Shown here: piece by piece, positions 25,488-34,556 of the stretch
Layout of the letters: each line of letters starts with the position of its first letter
How positions within the stretch are numbered: the stretch's first letter is position 1
Notes under the pieces: generated by a model
The model's input: the letters and a program-made list of their open reading frames with translations, nothing else
The model's database searches: none
What the model was told of the DNA's origin: nothing
Assembly: GCF_026343125.1 (NCBI RefSeq)
Contig: NZ_JAPEMB010000001.1
Span: 6,143,501 to 6,207,500, forward strand
Length of the DNA stretch: 64,000 nt
Direction of reading: 5' to 3'
Source of the DNA: Streptomyces sp. NBC_00094
Lineage (GTDB): Bacteria; Actinomycetota; Actinomycetes; Streptomycetales; Streptomycetaceae
Position numbers and translations under genes: made by a program

Positions 25488-26142
25488 GGGTGCAGGCGAT
25501 GCTGGTGAAGGCAAGGAAGTAGTCGGCTTTGCGCTCGTAGCGCCGGTGGAGTCGGCGGCAGCCGGCGAGCCAGGCCATGGTGCGTTCGATGGTACAGCGG
25601 TGGCGGCCCAGCCGCTGCGAGGACTCGACACCCTTGCGGACGATGCGGTGGGTGATGCCGCGCTCGCGTAGCCATCGCCGCAGGTGGGAATAGTCGTAAC
25701 CCTTGTCGCCGTGGAGCTTGCCGGGCTTGCGTCGCCGACGTCCGCGGCGGGAGCGGATTGGTGGTATGCCCTTCACCAGCAGGATGAGGGCGTGGCTGTC
25801 GTGCAGGTTCGCCGCCGCGATTCCGACGGAGATGGGCAGACCGGTCCGCTCGGTGATCAAGTGAATCTTTGAGCCGTACTACGACGCGGCCGGCAACTGC
25901 TGCCACGCGCAGCCCGATGTCGCCACGAACACGATCGCGGCAAGCACTTCCCGGTCACCGTGCCGACGTCGACCACCACCCTGCGGCCGCGAGGGAGCCT
26001 CCGGCACCACCCGCTGAAACAACTCCCACAACTCATCCGGCACCAGCCGCTCAACAATCCCCACCACGGCCCACAGCCTGCCGAGGACCTCGTCTGTGAC
26101 CGGCGTCTGATGCTCAACCATCCTTCGGAGCTGCCGACGCAC
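25459..26142 (-). mobile_element. IS5-type transposase, internally deleted
   Basis: The N-terminal part (from 26142) reads MRRQLRRMVEHQTPVTDEVL...CAWQQLPAAS, typical of Streptomyces IS5-family elements. It then meets TAG (25879-25881) and resumes in the same frame with YGSKIHLITERTGLPISVG through CTIERTMAWLAGCRRLHRRY to the stop at 25459. In full elements roughly 60-100 residues, including a catalytic Asp, lie between LPAAS and GSKIH; here they are missing. The element cannot make active transposase. I could not identify its terminal inverted repeats. The 220 bases to 26362 show nothing further. Confidence 0.8.
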
Positions 26143-26362
26143 CTCCTAGAGGTGGCAGCGGGACGCCGGGATAGTCCGGCTCTGCCGCAGGGAGCTTTCC
26201 TGGCCTGATCAGCGCCCTGCGGTCATACCCATTCCGCTCGTACATCTGTGCCGTACTGTCCGCTCACACATTGCTCTCGCGTCAGGACGCCTCTCGCCCG
26301 CGGTCGAGCGGGCGGCGACACAGGTCGAGCCCAGCGAGTTCTACGTTGGTGCGAGGACCTCG

Positions 26363-26629
26363 TTAGCCGCGCTGACGCAGTTGCTGGACCACCGGAACCA
26401 CGGCCAGGCAGAGGAGCGCGGTTGCTCCGAACGCCGCCCCTGCCGAGAGCAGCACCCCGGAAACCGGGGTGCTGTCGAGGGCCTTGAGGAATCCGACGCA
26501 CGCCGCGATGAGGGCGGAAAACAGGAGCATGACCAGCAGCCAGGGAATCCAGGCACTGTTCGGGGGCTGGGGAGACGAGGCGGGCATCGGAGATGAAGGC
26601 AGGTGGGAGGAGTTGTGGGAGGAGTCCAC
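26363..26629 (-). CDS. Small membrane protein downstream of the HTH-methylase
   Basis: An 88-residue protein from GTG 26629, with AAGGAA 8 bases upstream. After a Ser/Pro-rich, roughly 28-residue start, it has two membrane segments (WIPWLLVMLLFSALIAACVG and VLLSAGAAFGATALLCLAVV). It begins 57 bases after the methylase stop, on the same strand, so it may be the last gene of that operon. Two-helix membrane proteins of this size are frequent in defence islands, sometimes as effectors; here that is only a positional inference. Confidence 0.65.
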   Translation of the reverse strand: MDSSHNSSHLPSSPMPASSPQPPNSAWIPWLLVMLLFSALIAACVGFLKALDSTPVSGVLLSAGAAFGATALLCLAVVPVVQQLRQRG

Positions 26630-26685
26630 AGCGGTGATTCCTTCTTGAATCGGTGGTGGGTAGGGACGCGAGGAGCGGAGCGGGC

Positions 26686-29076
26686 TTACGAGCCCAGCAG
26701 CGCACCGGCCAAGGCGGTGCGGGTACGTCGTGCCGAGACGGCGACGGCCAGGTGCGCGCGGTCCAGCTCGTCGAGGCCGTCCAGCGCGGCCACGATCTCC
26801 CGCTGCTCGGCCAGGGCCGGCAGCGGAATCCGCAGTGATCCCAGGGATTCGGAGCGGAGTGACGGGGCGGCGGTGGCTGCGGCCCGGTCTCGCATCCAGG
26901 TGACGGATTCGTCCAGGCACAAGTAGTGGAACAGGTACTCCGGTAGCACCTGGTGCGCATGCCGCTCGGTCACGCGGAGCCGGATGACGTTGGGGCTCAT
27001 CAGCCAGCCGATCTGGTGCTGCCGCACCAGCGCCGGCTGGGTGATCGCACCGGAGCGGACACACACGATGTCCTTGTCCCACAGCTCGAAGTTCCTCAGC
27101 CGATGGGCCGTCTCGTCCGTCACCCGTTCGTCCGCGTCGTCGCTGACACGTCGGTCCTTCAGATGACGCGGGAAGACCACGGGAACCAGGCCGTCGGCGC
27201 TGCGCTGCTTCTTGCCGAGCTTGGTGTAAGATGGTCCGGCCTGAATTTCGCACACTGAGCCGAGGTCGAACCTGGGAGCAGACCGACCGGCCCGAGGCAA
27301 CGATCCACCACGGTCCCCGGCGAACGGTGCCCGGGTGACGGAGTCCTGTACGGCCCGCAGGCGCTCCTCGGCATCGCTCAGCCGCTCCCACGCGGACACG
27401 AGCTCGTACTCGTAGTCGTCTCCTCCGTCGCTCTGGCGTTCGACGTGGTCGAGGGGGTTGAGCGAGTAGTCACTACGCCGCAGCTCTTCCCGGGATACCA
27501 GGGCGCTGGGCACTCGCCACTCCGTGTACGTCGCCCCGACGTGAGGGGCATTCCCTTCCGTGCTCCTGTGAGCGCGGTAGGCGGCGAGGAGGGAGTCGAC
27601 GTCCATGGCGCTGAGGACCCGACGCGAGCCCTTCTTCTCTCCCATGTGCCGTGCGTCGAGGAACAATGTCTTGTCGCGCCGATCGTCGGGGTGACGCAGT
27701 ATCCACACGGAGACCGGCACAGCGGTGCCGGTGAACAACTGGGCCGGCAGGGCGATGACGCACTCGACGCACCCCCGCTCCACGAGATTGCCACGGATGG
27801 TCCGGTCCGCCTTATGGCCGGAGTTCCCCGCCTTGTTGGGCATGATGATTCCGGCTCTGCCCCGCTCGCTCAGCTTGGCCAGGCAGTGTTGGACCCAGGC
27901 GAAGTTGTCGTTGTCGACGGGCGGAGCCCCGTACGCCCACCGTCCCTGAGGGCGCTCCCCGCGGCCGGGATCGCTCATGTTGAACGGCGGGTTGGTGAGC
28001 ACGATGTCGAACGCCTCCCGCGAAGTCCGCTCAAGGCTGTCGTGCCAGGGAACCGTGCGCTTGAGATCGAGAGACGGGGAGACGCCATGGAGGAGCAGGT
28101 TCATGGTTGCCAGCCGCCAGGTATCGCCGCGCCGGGTCTCGCCGTACGTTTGCGGGGTCTTCCCATGCGGCAGCCCGTCCCCGTCCAAGGCGCAGAAGGC
28201 CGACGCCTCGATGAGGAACCCGCCGTCGCGGGCGTAGGGGTCGTACACGGACTCCGGCTCCCCGGGGCCGAACTCCGAGCAGATCAGTTGCGTCATCAGC
28301 CGGACCACAGAGCGGGGGGTGAAGAACTCGCCGCTTCCCAGGGCCGCTTGCCGCTCGTACTCGTCGAGGATCAGCCCGAATACGTCCTCGGTGAGGCAGC
28401 TCATCGCATCGACGACATTGCGAAGATCGCGAGCAGTCCGGGGCTCCAGATGCCTCAACGCCTCCTGCATGCTCGAATGGACGCCGCGGCCACGCATGTC
28501 CTCGTCGGCCGCGCGACCGATGTCCCGAAGCAACTGGGCAGCCTCGTCGAGGTTGCGCAGGGAACGGGCGCGAGCGGCCAACGCGTCGAAACAGGCCGGG
28601 TCGGCACCGCGGAGATAGTGAAGGCAGAGGAGAAGGTTCAGGTAGTCGAGCACGCTGGCAGCGCCCCGTACCCGGTCGACGAGGCCGCCCATCAGGTCGG
28701 TGACGATCCGTCGGCTCTCTGGGCGGGGTTCGTCGACAGTGCTGGTCGGGACGTGGTACGACGACCCTGCGCCGGGACGACGGTCGGCCGCGCCGGCCAC
28801 GGATCTTCCGGCTCCGGCCCTCGTCCGGGCACGGTCTCCGTAGGTGGTGCCGACCGGCTCCCCATCAACGAGCCGCCCGGGCGGCACAGTCCGCCGGTCC
28901 AGCCAGTCGACGATCTCCGACCAGCGGAAGTAGTCCTGTCCGTTGGACCGTCGCGGAGAGGGAAAGCCGATCTCCTGCCTCTCCCAGGCGGTTACGGTCG
29001 GCCGGCTCACCCCTGCGAGTGCGGCCAACTGTGCTCGCCCGAGCAGTGGATCAACGTCAGTCTTGGGATACGACAC
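26686..29076 (-). CDS. HTH / adenine DNA methylase / type I specificity-like fusion (methylase A)
   Basis: A 796-residue protein from GTG 29076 (GAAGGGGG 10 bases upstream). Order: N-terminal MerR/XRE-like helix-turn-helix (LAALAGVSRPTVTAWERQE, about 15-40), a linker, an HsdM-like helical domain (about 110-250), a methylase core and a C-terminal type I HsdS-like target-recognition region (about 640-796, with DKDIVCVRSGAITQP and LRIPLPALAEQREIV). Motif IV is canonical NPPF (N362). Motif I is DPYARDGGF (D279), lacking the usual DPxCGxG. It is divergent from methylase B. With HTH, MTase and a recognition domain in one chain it could set both specificity and its own expression. Confidence 0.85.
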   Translation of the reverse strand: MSYPKTDVDPLLGRAQLAALAGVSRPTVTAWERQEIGFPSPRRSNGQDYFRWSEIVDWLDRRTVPPGRLVDGEPVGTTYGDRARTRAGAGRSVAGAADRRPGAGSSYHVPTSTVDEPRPESRRIVTDLMGGLVDRVRGAASVLDYLNLLLCLHYLRGADPACFDALAARARSLRNLDEAAQLLRDIGRAADEDMRGRGVHSSMQEALRHLEPRTARDLRNVVDAMSCLTEDVFGLILDEYERQAALGSGEFFTPRSVVRLMTQLICSEFGPGEPESVYDPYARDGGFLIEASAFCALDGDGLPHGKTPQTYGETRRGDTWRLATMNLLLHGVSPSLDLKRTVPWHDSLERTSREAFDIVLTNPPFNMSDPGRGERPQGRWAYGAPPVDNDNFAWVQHCLAKLSERGRAGIIMPNKAGNSGHKADRTIRGNLVERGCVECVIALPAQLFTGTAVPVSVWILRHPDDRRDKTLFLDARHMGEKKGSRRVLSAMDVDSLLAAYRAHRSTEGNAPHVGATYTEWRVPSALVSREELRRSDYSLNPLDHVERQSDGGDDYEYELVSAWERLSDAEERLRAVQDSVTRAPFAGDRGGSLPRAGRSAPRFDLGSVCEIQAGPSYTKLGKKQRSADGLVPVVFPRHLKDRRVSDDADERVTDETAHRLRNFELWDKDIVCVRSGAITQPALVRQHQIGWLMSPNVIRLRVTERHAHQVLPEYLFHYLCLDESVTWMRDRAAATAAPSLRSESLGSLRIPLPALAEQREIVAALDGLDELDRAHLAVAVSARRTRTALAGALLGS

Positions 29077-29484
29077 GAGCGCGGAACCCCCTTCAATACG
29101 CCACGAACAAGGTCGATGGACAGTGAGACTAGAGGCGTACGGCGTGAGCGACCAACTGCGCACCTGAAGTGCGCACCCGCCCGATCGATGAGCCCGGGAG
29201 GGCCCACGTGTCCTCGGAGGCGCTTGATGGCAGGATGTCTGCCGCCGGGTGACGGTCGGGGTGCCACCTCTCGTCCCTAAGGGTGTTGGGATGATTCGTC
29301 CTCCTGAGGTGCCCCAGTGCAGCCCTCGTCCACAGTGGGCGCCTGGGTCCTCGACCACCTCAGAGCCGCCGCTGACCTGCACCTTGCCCAGTTGTGAGAG
29401 ACGGCATGCGAGATCACGGATCTGTGTACGCCGTCAACGCATCGTGATCGTGGCCGTAAAGAGAGTCTCGTGTACGCTCGCCGT
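29077..29484. promoter_or_regulatory. Divergent control region between the two methylases
   Basis: About 400 bases without a gene. On the minus strand a good housekeeping promoter reads TTGGTC (29150-29155), 18 bases, TAGTCT (29126-29131), about 50 bases before methylase A. An inverted repeat, TGCGCAC-5-GTGCGCA (29157-29175), abuts its -35 box. On the plus side TACGCT (29473-29478) lies 6 bases before the ATG of methylase B, with no ribosome site visible, so a leaderless mRNA is possible. Both flanking proteins start with DNA-binding helices and may bind here. Confidence 0.6.
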
Positions 29485-31149
29485 ATGGGTGACGCGGACA
29501 AGGAAGTACAGGACCGGTTTGTCTCCGGTTCCGAGATCGCTCGCCTCGCCGGTGTGACGCGAGCAGCGGTCTCCAATTGGCGTCGGCGGTACGACGACTT
29601 CCCGCCGCCGCGGGGCGGCGGCGTCAACAGTCCACTGTTCGCCCTCGGCGAGGTGCAGACTTGGCTGGACAAGCAGAACAAGGGCCAGGACGTCTCGGCC
29701 GAGGTACGGCTCTGGCAGGTACTGCGGGCCGCCTACGGAGAAGAGATCTCCATGGGGGTCACGGACGTCGCCCGGTACCTGGCCCGGCAGGAGAACACCC
29801 CGGCCTTTCCCTCCGACGCGGCCCAGCTCTCCGACGAACTGGCGCAGGCGGACTCCGCCGGTGCCGTGGTCGAGGGCCTGGTCACTCGACTGGCCGACTC
29901 GGCGGGCCGCGCGGGATCCGACTATGTCACCTCCGAGCGCATCGTCCGGGCCGTACGTCACTTCGCAGGCGACGTCCCGGACAACGCCACATTGCTCGAC
30001 CCTGCCTGCGGCAACGGCACTCTGCTCCTCGCGGTCGGACCAGACAGAGGGCCGAAACGATTCGGCCAAGAACGCAACCCGCACAGCGCCAGCCTGGCGC
30101 AGCTACGGGCAGAACTCACAGGACGCACGGACACCAGCATTGCCGCGGGCGACTCCCTCGCCGCCGACCGGTGGCCCGGCCTCCATGCCGATCTCGTCGT
30201 CTGCGATCCGCCCGTGGGCATCACCGACTGGGGGCGGGAGTCCCTGCTGCTCGACCCGCGTTGGGAGTTCGGCACGCCGCCCCGGGCGGAAGGCGAACTG
30301 GCCTGGCTCCAGCACGCCTATTCCCACGTCGCGCCGGGTGGCCGCCTCTTGATGGTCATGCCGGCGTCCGTGGCGTACCGCAAGGCCGGCCGCCGGATCC
30401 GTGCCGAGATCGTGCGTCGAGGACTGCTCACCCAGATCGTCGCGCTGCCCGCGGGCACCGCCGCCGCGCACGCCGTACCCGTGCATGTGTGGCAGCTCGG
30501 CCGACCGCGTGTTCCGGGAGGCACACCCGGTACCGTACGGCTGGTCGACCTGACGGGCAACAGCCCGGACGGACCGTTGGAGCCCGCCCCGCACCAGGTG
30601 GCGGACGTGCCGTTGATCGAGCTTCTGGACGATGCCGTCGACCTCACCCCGGGCCGTCACACCTCGGCGTCGCACCGCGACTTCCGCGCCGAATACGCTT
30701 CCCTGCGCGCACGCCTTGAGCAGCAACTGCAGCAGCTCGCCGCGCTGCTGCCGCCACTGGCCGAGGGCGCGGGACCCGGGACACTGGATACCTCGACGGT
30801 CGCGGTCGCCGAGCTCGTCCGGGCGGGACTCGTGGAGTACGGCGAAGTGGAGCCCGTATCGGTCAGCGACCAGCTCGACACCGACTACCTGCGCGGGTTC
30901 CTTCACAGCCCGGCGAACGTCCGCCGCTCCACCAGTACCACCGGCACATACCGAGCGGAGACCAGAGGCGCCCGCATCCCTCAGTTGGACATCGAGGTAC
31001 AGCGCCGCTACGGACAGGCATTCAGAGAACTCCAGGAGTTCGAGGAGAGCCTGCGTACGGTGGCGCAGCTCGGCCGGGAGGCCGTGGAGCTGGCCAGAGG
31101 TGGTCTCGGGAACGGTGCGCTGACCCCGCCCGTCACTTCGGCCGAGTAA
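29485..31149 (+). CDS. HTH / adenine DNA methylase with S-like tail (methylase B)
   Basis: A 554-residue protein from ATG 29485. The N-terminus is a helix-turn-helix (GSEIARLAGVTRAAVSNWRR, about 12-31). The methylase core has canonical motif I LLDPACGNGTLLLAV (D172) but motif IV reads CDPPVGITDW (D241-P-P-V), without the aromatic residue that normally stacks on the flipped adenine. The C-terminal 120 residues resemble a type I HsdS conserved region (YLRGFLHSPANVRRS, then YGQAFRELQEFEESLR). Alone it may be inactive or act on a different geometry. It is divergent from methylase A, whose motif defects are the reverse. It converges with the helicase gene 13 bases on. Confidence 0.85.
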   Translation: MGDADKEVQDRFVSGSEIARLAGVTRAAVSNWRRRYDDFPPPRGGGVNSPLFALGEVQTWLDKQNKGQDVSAEVRLWQVLRAAYGEEISMGVTDVARYLARQENTPAFPSDAAQLSDELAQADSAGAVVEGLVTRLADSAGRAGSDYVTSERIVRAVRHFAGDVPDNATLLDPACGNGTLLLAVGPDRGPKRFGQERNPHSASLAQLRAELTGRTDTSIAAGDSLAADRWPGLHADLVVCDPPVGITDWGRESLLLDPRWEFGTPPRAEGELAWLQHAYSHVAPGGRLLMVMPASVAYRKAGRRIRAEIVRRGLLTQIVALPAGTAAAHAVPVHVWQLGRPRVPGGTPGTVRLVDLTGNSPDGPLEPAPHQVADVPLIELLDDAVDLTPGRHTSASHRDFRAEYASLRARLEQQLQQLAALLPPLAEGAGPGTLDTSTVAVAELVRAGLVEYGEVEPVSVSDQLDTDYLRGFLHSPANVRRSTSTTGTYRAETRGARIPQLDIEVQRRYGQAFRELQEFEESLRTVAQLGREAVELARGGLGNGALTPPVTSAE

Positions 31150-31162
31150 GCGTCGACACCGG

Positions 31163-33304
31163 TCACCGGTCGGCAGCCCGGGGCACGAACTCGCTCGGAA
31201 CCCCGGTCCAGGAGACGTGCAGAGCCTCCCTGGCCCGCGTGCAGGCGACGAACAGCAAGCACCGCTCGCGCAGCAGATCCGATGCGTGCTGGATCGGGTC
31301 GAGCGCGGCCGGGGTCACTTCACGGGCGAACGGGAGGGTCGTCGACGTCGTTCCGAGGACCGCCACACAACGGAACTCCAGGCCCTTCATGGCGTGCATC
31401 GTGGCGAGACGCACTCCGTCCGACTCCGGTCCCGGGTTGTCCCGGACCTTCGCCACGGGGATGCCCGCCGATCGGAGCTTCTCGGCCACCTTGTCGAGGA
31501 GGAGGTTGAAGCGGGCGCAGACGCCGATCTCGGACGGCCGGATGCCCTGCGCGACCCACTCCTCCACCCGCTCGACGAGTGCGGCGACCTCAGCGGTCTC
31601 GGACCCGTGCCCGTCCACCCGGGGTCGGCGGCCGTGCAGCAGGGAGCGGTACCCGGCGAGACTGTCCGTGCCCTGCCCGCCGAGATCGTCCACGGCCACC
31701 GGCGTCAGGATGCCCGTCGACCAGTCCAGGATCTCCGCCGTGCTCCGGTAGTTGATGCGCAAGCGGCTGGACCGCCCCGCCACCGAGATCCCCAGCGAGC
31801 CGAGCGACACCTTGGAGTCGTAGATCCGCTGGTGCGGGTCGCCCGTGAGGAACAGGTCGTCGCTCCCCGGCGCGGCGGCGCCGCGCAGCACCCGCCATTG
31901 GGCCGGGTGCAGGTCCTGGGCCTCGTCGACGACGACGTGGTCGTAACCGGGTCCCGCCTGTTCGAGCAGCAGTGCGGCCCGAGCGCACACCTGAAGGTGC
32001 GTGCTCACCCCGCGCTCGCGCAGGATCGCCTCGAACAGTTCGACGGCGGGCCACAGTGCCTCACGGCGAGCGGTGGACAGCGCGCTGCCCCGGCCCCGCC
32101 GCAGCGCGGTGCGATAGGTGTCGAGGTCGCGGATGTCCTGCGCCAGGATGACGTGCCGGTACTCCTGGGCGAGGAACCGCTCGCTCCACGGCAGGCTCAG
32201 CTTCTTGACCACCCTCTCCCACGCCTGCCGCTCGTCCCGGTCACCGATGGGCGAGGGCGACCGGCCGTCGGCCTCGGTGACGGTGCGGTGTGCGTAGGCG
32301 TTGACCGTGGTCACGTCCACCCGGGCAAGCTGCTCCTCGTCACCGTCGAGGAGCAGGGAGAGACTCTCCCGCAGCGTGGCGGCGAGGGCGTTGGTGTACG
32401 TGGTGAGCAGCACACGGGTTTCGGGCGCGCGCGACAGCAGGTGTTTGACCCGGTGCAGCGCCACGACCGTCTTGCCGGTACCCGGCCCACCGGTCACCTG
32501 CACGGGGCCCGCGTACGAGACGCGGTAGGCGATACGACGCTGCGAGGGATGCAGGAACACCCGCCAGGCGGCGAACGGCTTCTCCAGGGCGTCCGTCAGC
32601 TCCGCCGGGCCGGTGACCAGGGTGATCCGGCTCGCCGTGTTGGCGATGACCACGGCGAGGCTCTCGTCGGGATCCGGGCCGGCGTCGGCCGGGCGGCGCA
32701 CGGCGACGACGTCCCGGTAGACCTCGTCCGGGCTGAATCCCTCGGCGAGGTACTGCAGCGCCTCGAACTGGTCCTCCGGCAGCAGCGTTCCGAACGCCTC
32801 CAGCTGGGGCTTGTCGATGACGGTACGCACGGCCCTCAGGACCTGCTCGTCGATGCCGAGATCGCGCAGCACCTTGTCGGAGTACTGCGCGAACAGCAGC
32901 GACGGAGCACTCGCCGCCGCCTTCTCCAGAGCCGGGGTGAGCTGCTCGATCGCGACGACGTTGCGCACCTCCAGACCGCGCGTCGCTGCGTTCGTCGTGT
33001 AGAGCCGCTTGGCCGCCCAGGTGTACGCGTCGTCGTGCGGTACGACATTGACCAGCAGAAAGACATCGCTGCCGTCGTCGGGCGCGAGGACGACGCCCCG
33101 CCAGAAGTCGTTGATGCGGATGGTCCGCATGCGGGGATCGCGGGCGTTGTCCACGGACTCCAGATGCAGTCCCTTGTCCGCGTGCAGCTCGGCGACGGTC
33201 AGCAGCTGGAACTTCCCCATCGCCTTGCGTACGCCGGCCTTGACGGGCTTCTCCAGGACGTCGAAGCTCTCCCAGAAGCTGTTGGCGAACGCGAGCTGCG
33301 GCAC
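31163..33304 (-). CDS. UvrD-type helicase with N-terminal ParE/RelE-like domain
   Basis: A 713-residue superfamily I helicase from GTG 33304. Residues 1-115 look like a ParE/RelE-fold unit (KPVKAGVRKAMGKF..., then DPRMRTIRINDFWRGVVLAP and LLVNVVPHDDAY). The helicase core has Walker A GGPGTGKT (K278), motif II VVVDEAQD (D460), GDPHQRIYD (motif III), NYRST (IV), and the UvrD C-terminal MHAMKGLEF and VACTRAREAL. It should unwind or translocate on DNA with 3'-5' polarity. The N-terminal domain may be a toxin-like nuclease or a binding module; no catalytic residue can be assigned. It lies between methylase B and McrC, on the McrBC strand. Confidence 0.87.
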   Translation of the reverse strand: MPQLAFANSFWESFDVLEKPVKAGVRKAMGKFQLLTVAELHADKGLHLESVDNARDPRMRTIRINDFWRGVVLAPDDGSDVFLLVNVVPHDDAYTWAAKRLYTTNAATRGLEVRNVVAIEQLTPALEKAAASAPSLLFAQYSDKVLRDLGIDEQVLRAVRTVIDKPQLEAFGTLLPEDQFEALQYLAEGFSPDEVYRDVVAVRRPADAGPDPDESLAVVIANTASRITLVTGPAELTDALEKPFAAWRVFLHPSQRRIAYRVSYAGPVQVTGGPGTGKTVVALHRVKHLLSRAPETRVLLTTYTNALAATLRESLSLLLDGDEEQLARVDVTTVNAYAHRTVTEADGRSPSPIGDRDERQAWERVVKKLSLPWSERFLAQEYRHVILAQDIRDLDTYRTALRRGRGSALSTARREALWPAVELFEAILRERGVSTHLQVCARAALLLEQAGPGYDHVVVDEAQDLHPAQWRVLRGAAAPGSDDLFLTGDPHQRIYDSKVSLGSLGISVAGRSSRLRINYRSTAEILDWSTGILTPVAVDDLGGQGTDSLAGYRSLLHGRRPRVDGHGSETAEVAALVERVEEWVAQGIRPSEIGVCARFNLLLDKVAEKLRSAGIPVAKVRDNPGPESDGVRLATMHAMKGLEFRCVAVLGTTSTTLPFAREVTPAALDPIQHASDLLRERCLLFVACTRAREALHVSWTGVPSEFVPRAADR

Positions 33305-33344
33305 GACGTGAACTCCCCACCATGGACAGACGATCCGCCGCCGA

Positions 33345-34556
33345 TCATACGGACAGGCCGGTGCGCATATGCCGGGATACGGAAGCGACGTCGGCGAGCA
33401 GCGCGGCGGGTGCCTGGTCGAGGTCCAGAGCGTGCTGATGGATGACGACACCCGCGTTCCGCACCCGGTGAGCCGCGTGCGGCTCGTTCCCCTTCGCGTA
33501 GACGAGATGCCCCTCGGGGAGACCGAGGGCTGTGCAGTAGGCCAGCATCTGGTAGAGGTCCGCGTCCGGATAGCCGGCGCGCTTCTCCGCCTTGTACTTG
33601 GCGTCGGCCACCGCCGACGGTCTGCCGTCCGGCTCGTACAGCACGAAGTCGGGTTGCATGCGGACGGCGGCGGCCTCGTCGAGATGGTGGGAGTCCTGCA
33701 ACCGGCAACCGAGGTCCGTCCCCCGCAGCGACTCCCTGAGCGCGACCGTCACGAAGTCCTCGAAGAGCTTGTTCATGTTGAACAGGAAGCCGTCGATGCG
33801 GAGCTCGCCCGGCGCGTGCTCGGGCGACGCGTCGTCGAGGACGGCGCGGGCGAGGCGCAGGGCGTGCTGGTAGCGCGTGTTGAGACGTGAGGGGTGCCAG
33901 ACGGGCAGACGGTGGCCCCGGACGACCGGTGTGACGTCGGCGAGCCGCAGCCGGTGGTGCAGAAGCCGGCGGCGCACGTCGCGCGGCACGCCGGGCAGGC
34001 GGAGCAGTCGCTCCACCGCGGTCCGCAGAATGCGGTTCTCCGCGATGTCGGTGGTGAACTCGGAATATGTCACCTCGACCGGAAGCGGGGCACCGAAACG
34101 CCGCCGTATCTGGTCGGTCTCCCGGATCCGTCCCCGTACGACCAGAGCCGACTCCTCGGTCTCCCGGTACCCCTGGAGCAGGCCCTGCCGCAGTGCCCGG
34201 TCGATCTGCCGCTCCACCGCGTGGGCGAGTGCGGGCAGGAGATCGCGGTGCTCGGCCACGTCGACCTGGCCGTCGCGCCAGCCGCCGCGCGGATCGAGGC
34301 TGTAGCCGAGCAGGAAGAACAATCGGGCGATGGGCACCTTGGGTGTGATCCGGACGGTGACGGGAGCGTCGAGTCCCGGACCGTCGACGGTGACGGCCCC
34401 GACCTTGCTGCCGGCTCGCAGCCGCCAGCTGCCCGGCACGTACGGATCGGGGGAGGAGTCCACGACCCGGGAAGCCGCGAGGGCCCGCCCCACCGCGTCC
34501 GGCAGGGCGTGACCGGTGGCGGGCGCATGCTCGACCAGCTCGATGGTGGTGCTCAC
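33345..34556 (-). CDS. mcrC: McrC-family restriction component
   Basis: A 403-residue McrC protein. The N-terminal part (about 60-130) contains VTVRITPKVPIARLFFLLGY, typical of McrC. The C-terminal PD-(D/E)xK nuclease has MQPDF (D303) and AVADAKYK (D318, K320), so catalytic residues are in place. With McrB it forms a GTP/ATP-driven complex that cuts DNA carrying modified bases. Its ATG overlaps the McrB stop by four bases (ATGA), showing tight coupling. It ends 40 bases before the helicase start. Confidence 0.93.
   Translation of the reverse strand: MSTTIELVEHAPATGHALPDAVGRALAASRVVDSSPDPYVPGSWRLRAGSKVGAVTVDGPGLDAPVTVRITPKVPIARLFFLLGYSLDPRGGWRDGQVDVAEHRDLLPALAHAVERQIDRALRQGLLQGYRETEESALVVRGRIRETDQIRRRFGAPLPVEVTYSEFTTDIAENRILRTAVERLLRLPGVPRDVRRRLLHHRLRLADVTPVVRGHRLPVWHPSRLNTRYQHALRLARAVLDDASPEHAPGELRIDGFLFNMNKLFEDFVTVALRESLRGTDLGCRLQDSHHLDEAAAVRMQPDFVLYEPDGRPSAVADAKYKAEKRAGYPDADLYQMLAYCTALGLPEGHLVYAKGNEPHAAHRVRNAGVVIHQHALDLDQAPAALLADVASVSRHMRTGLSV

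Noticed and set aside
25459..26142. Programmed frameshift between two IS5 open frames
   Set aside because: The N- and C-terminal parts are in the same frame; a deletion plus a TAG explains the break.
15565..26362. tRNA gene serving as island attachment site
   Set aside because: No cloverleaf or tRNA-like sequence was found at the left border or elsewhere in the window.
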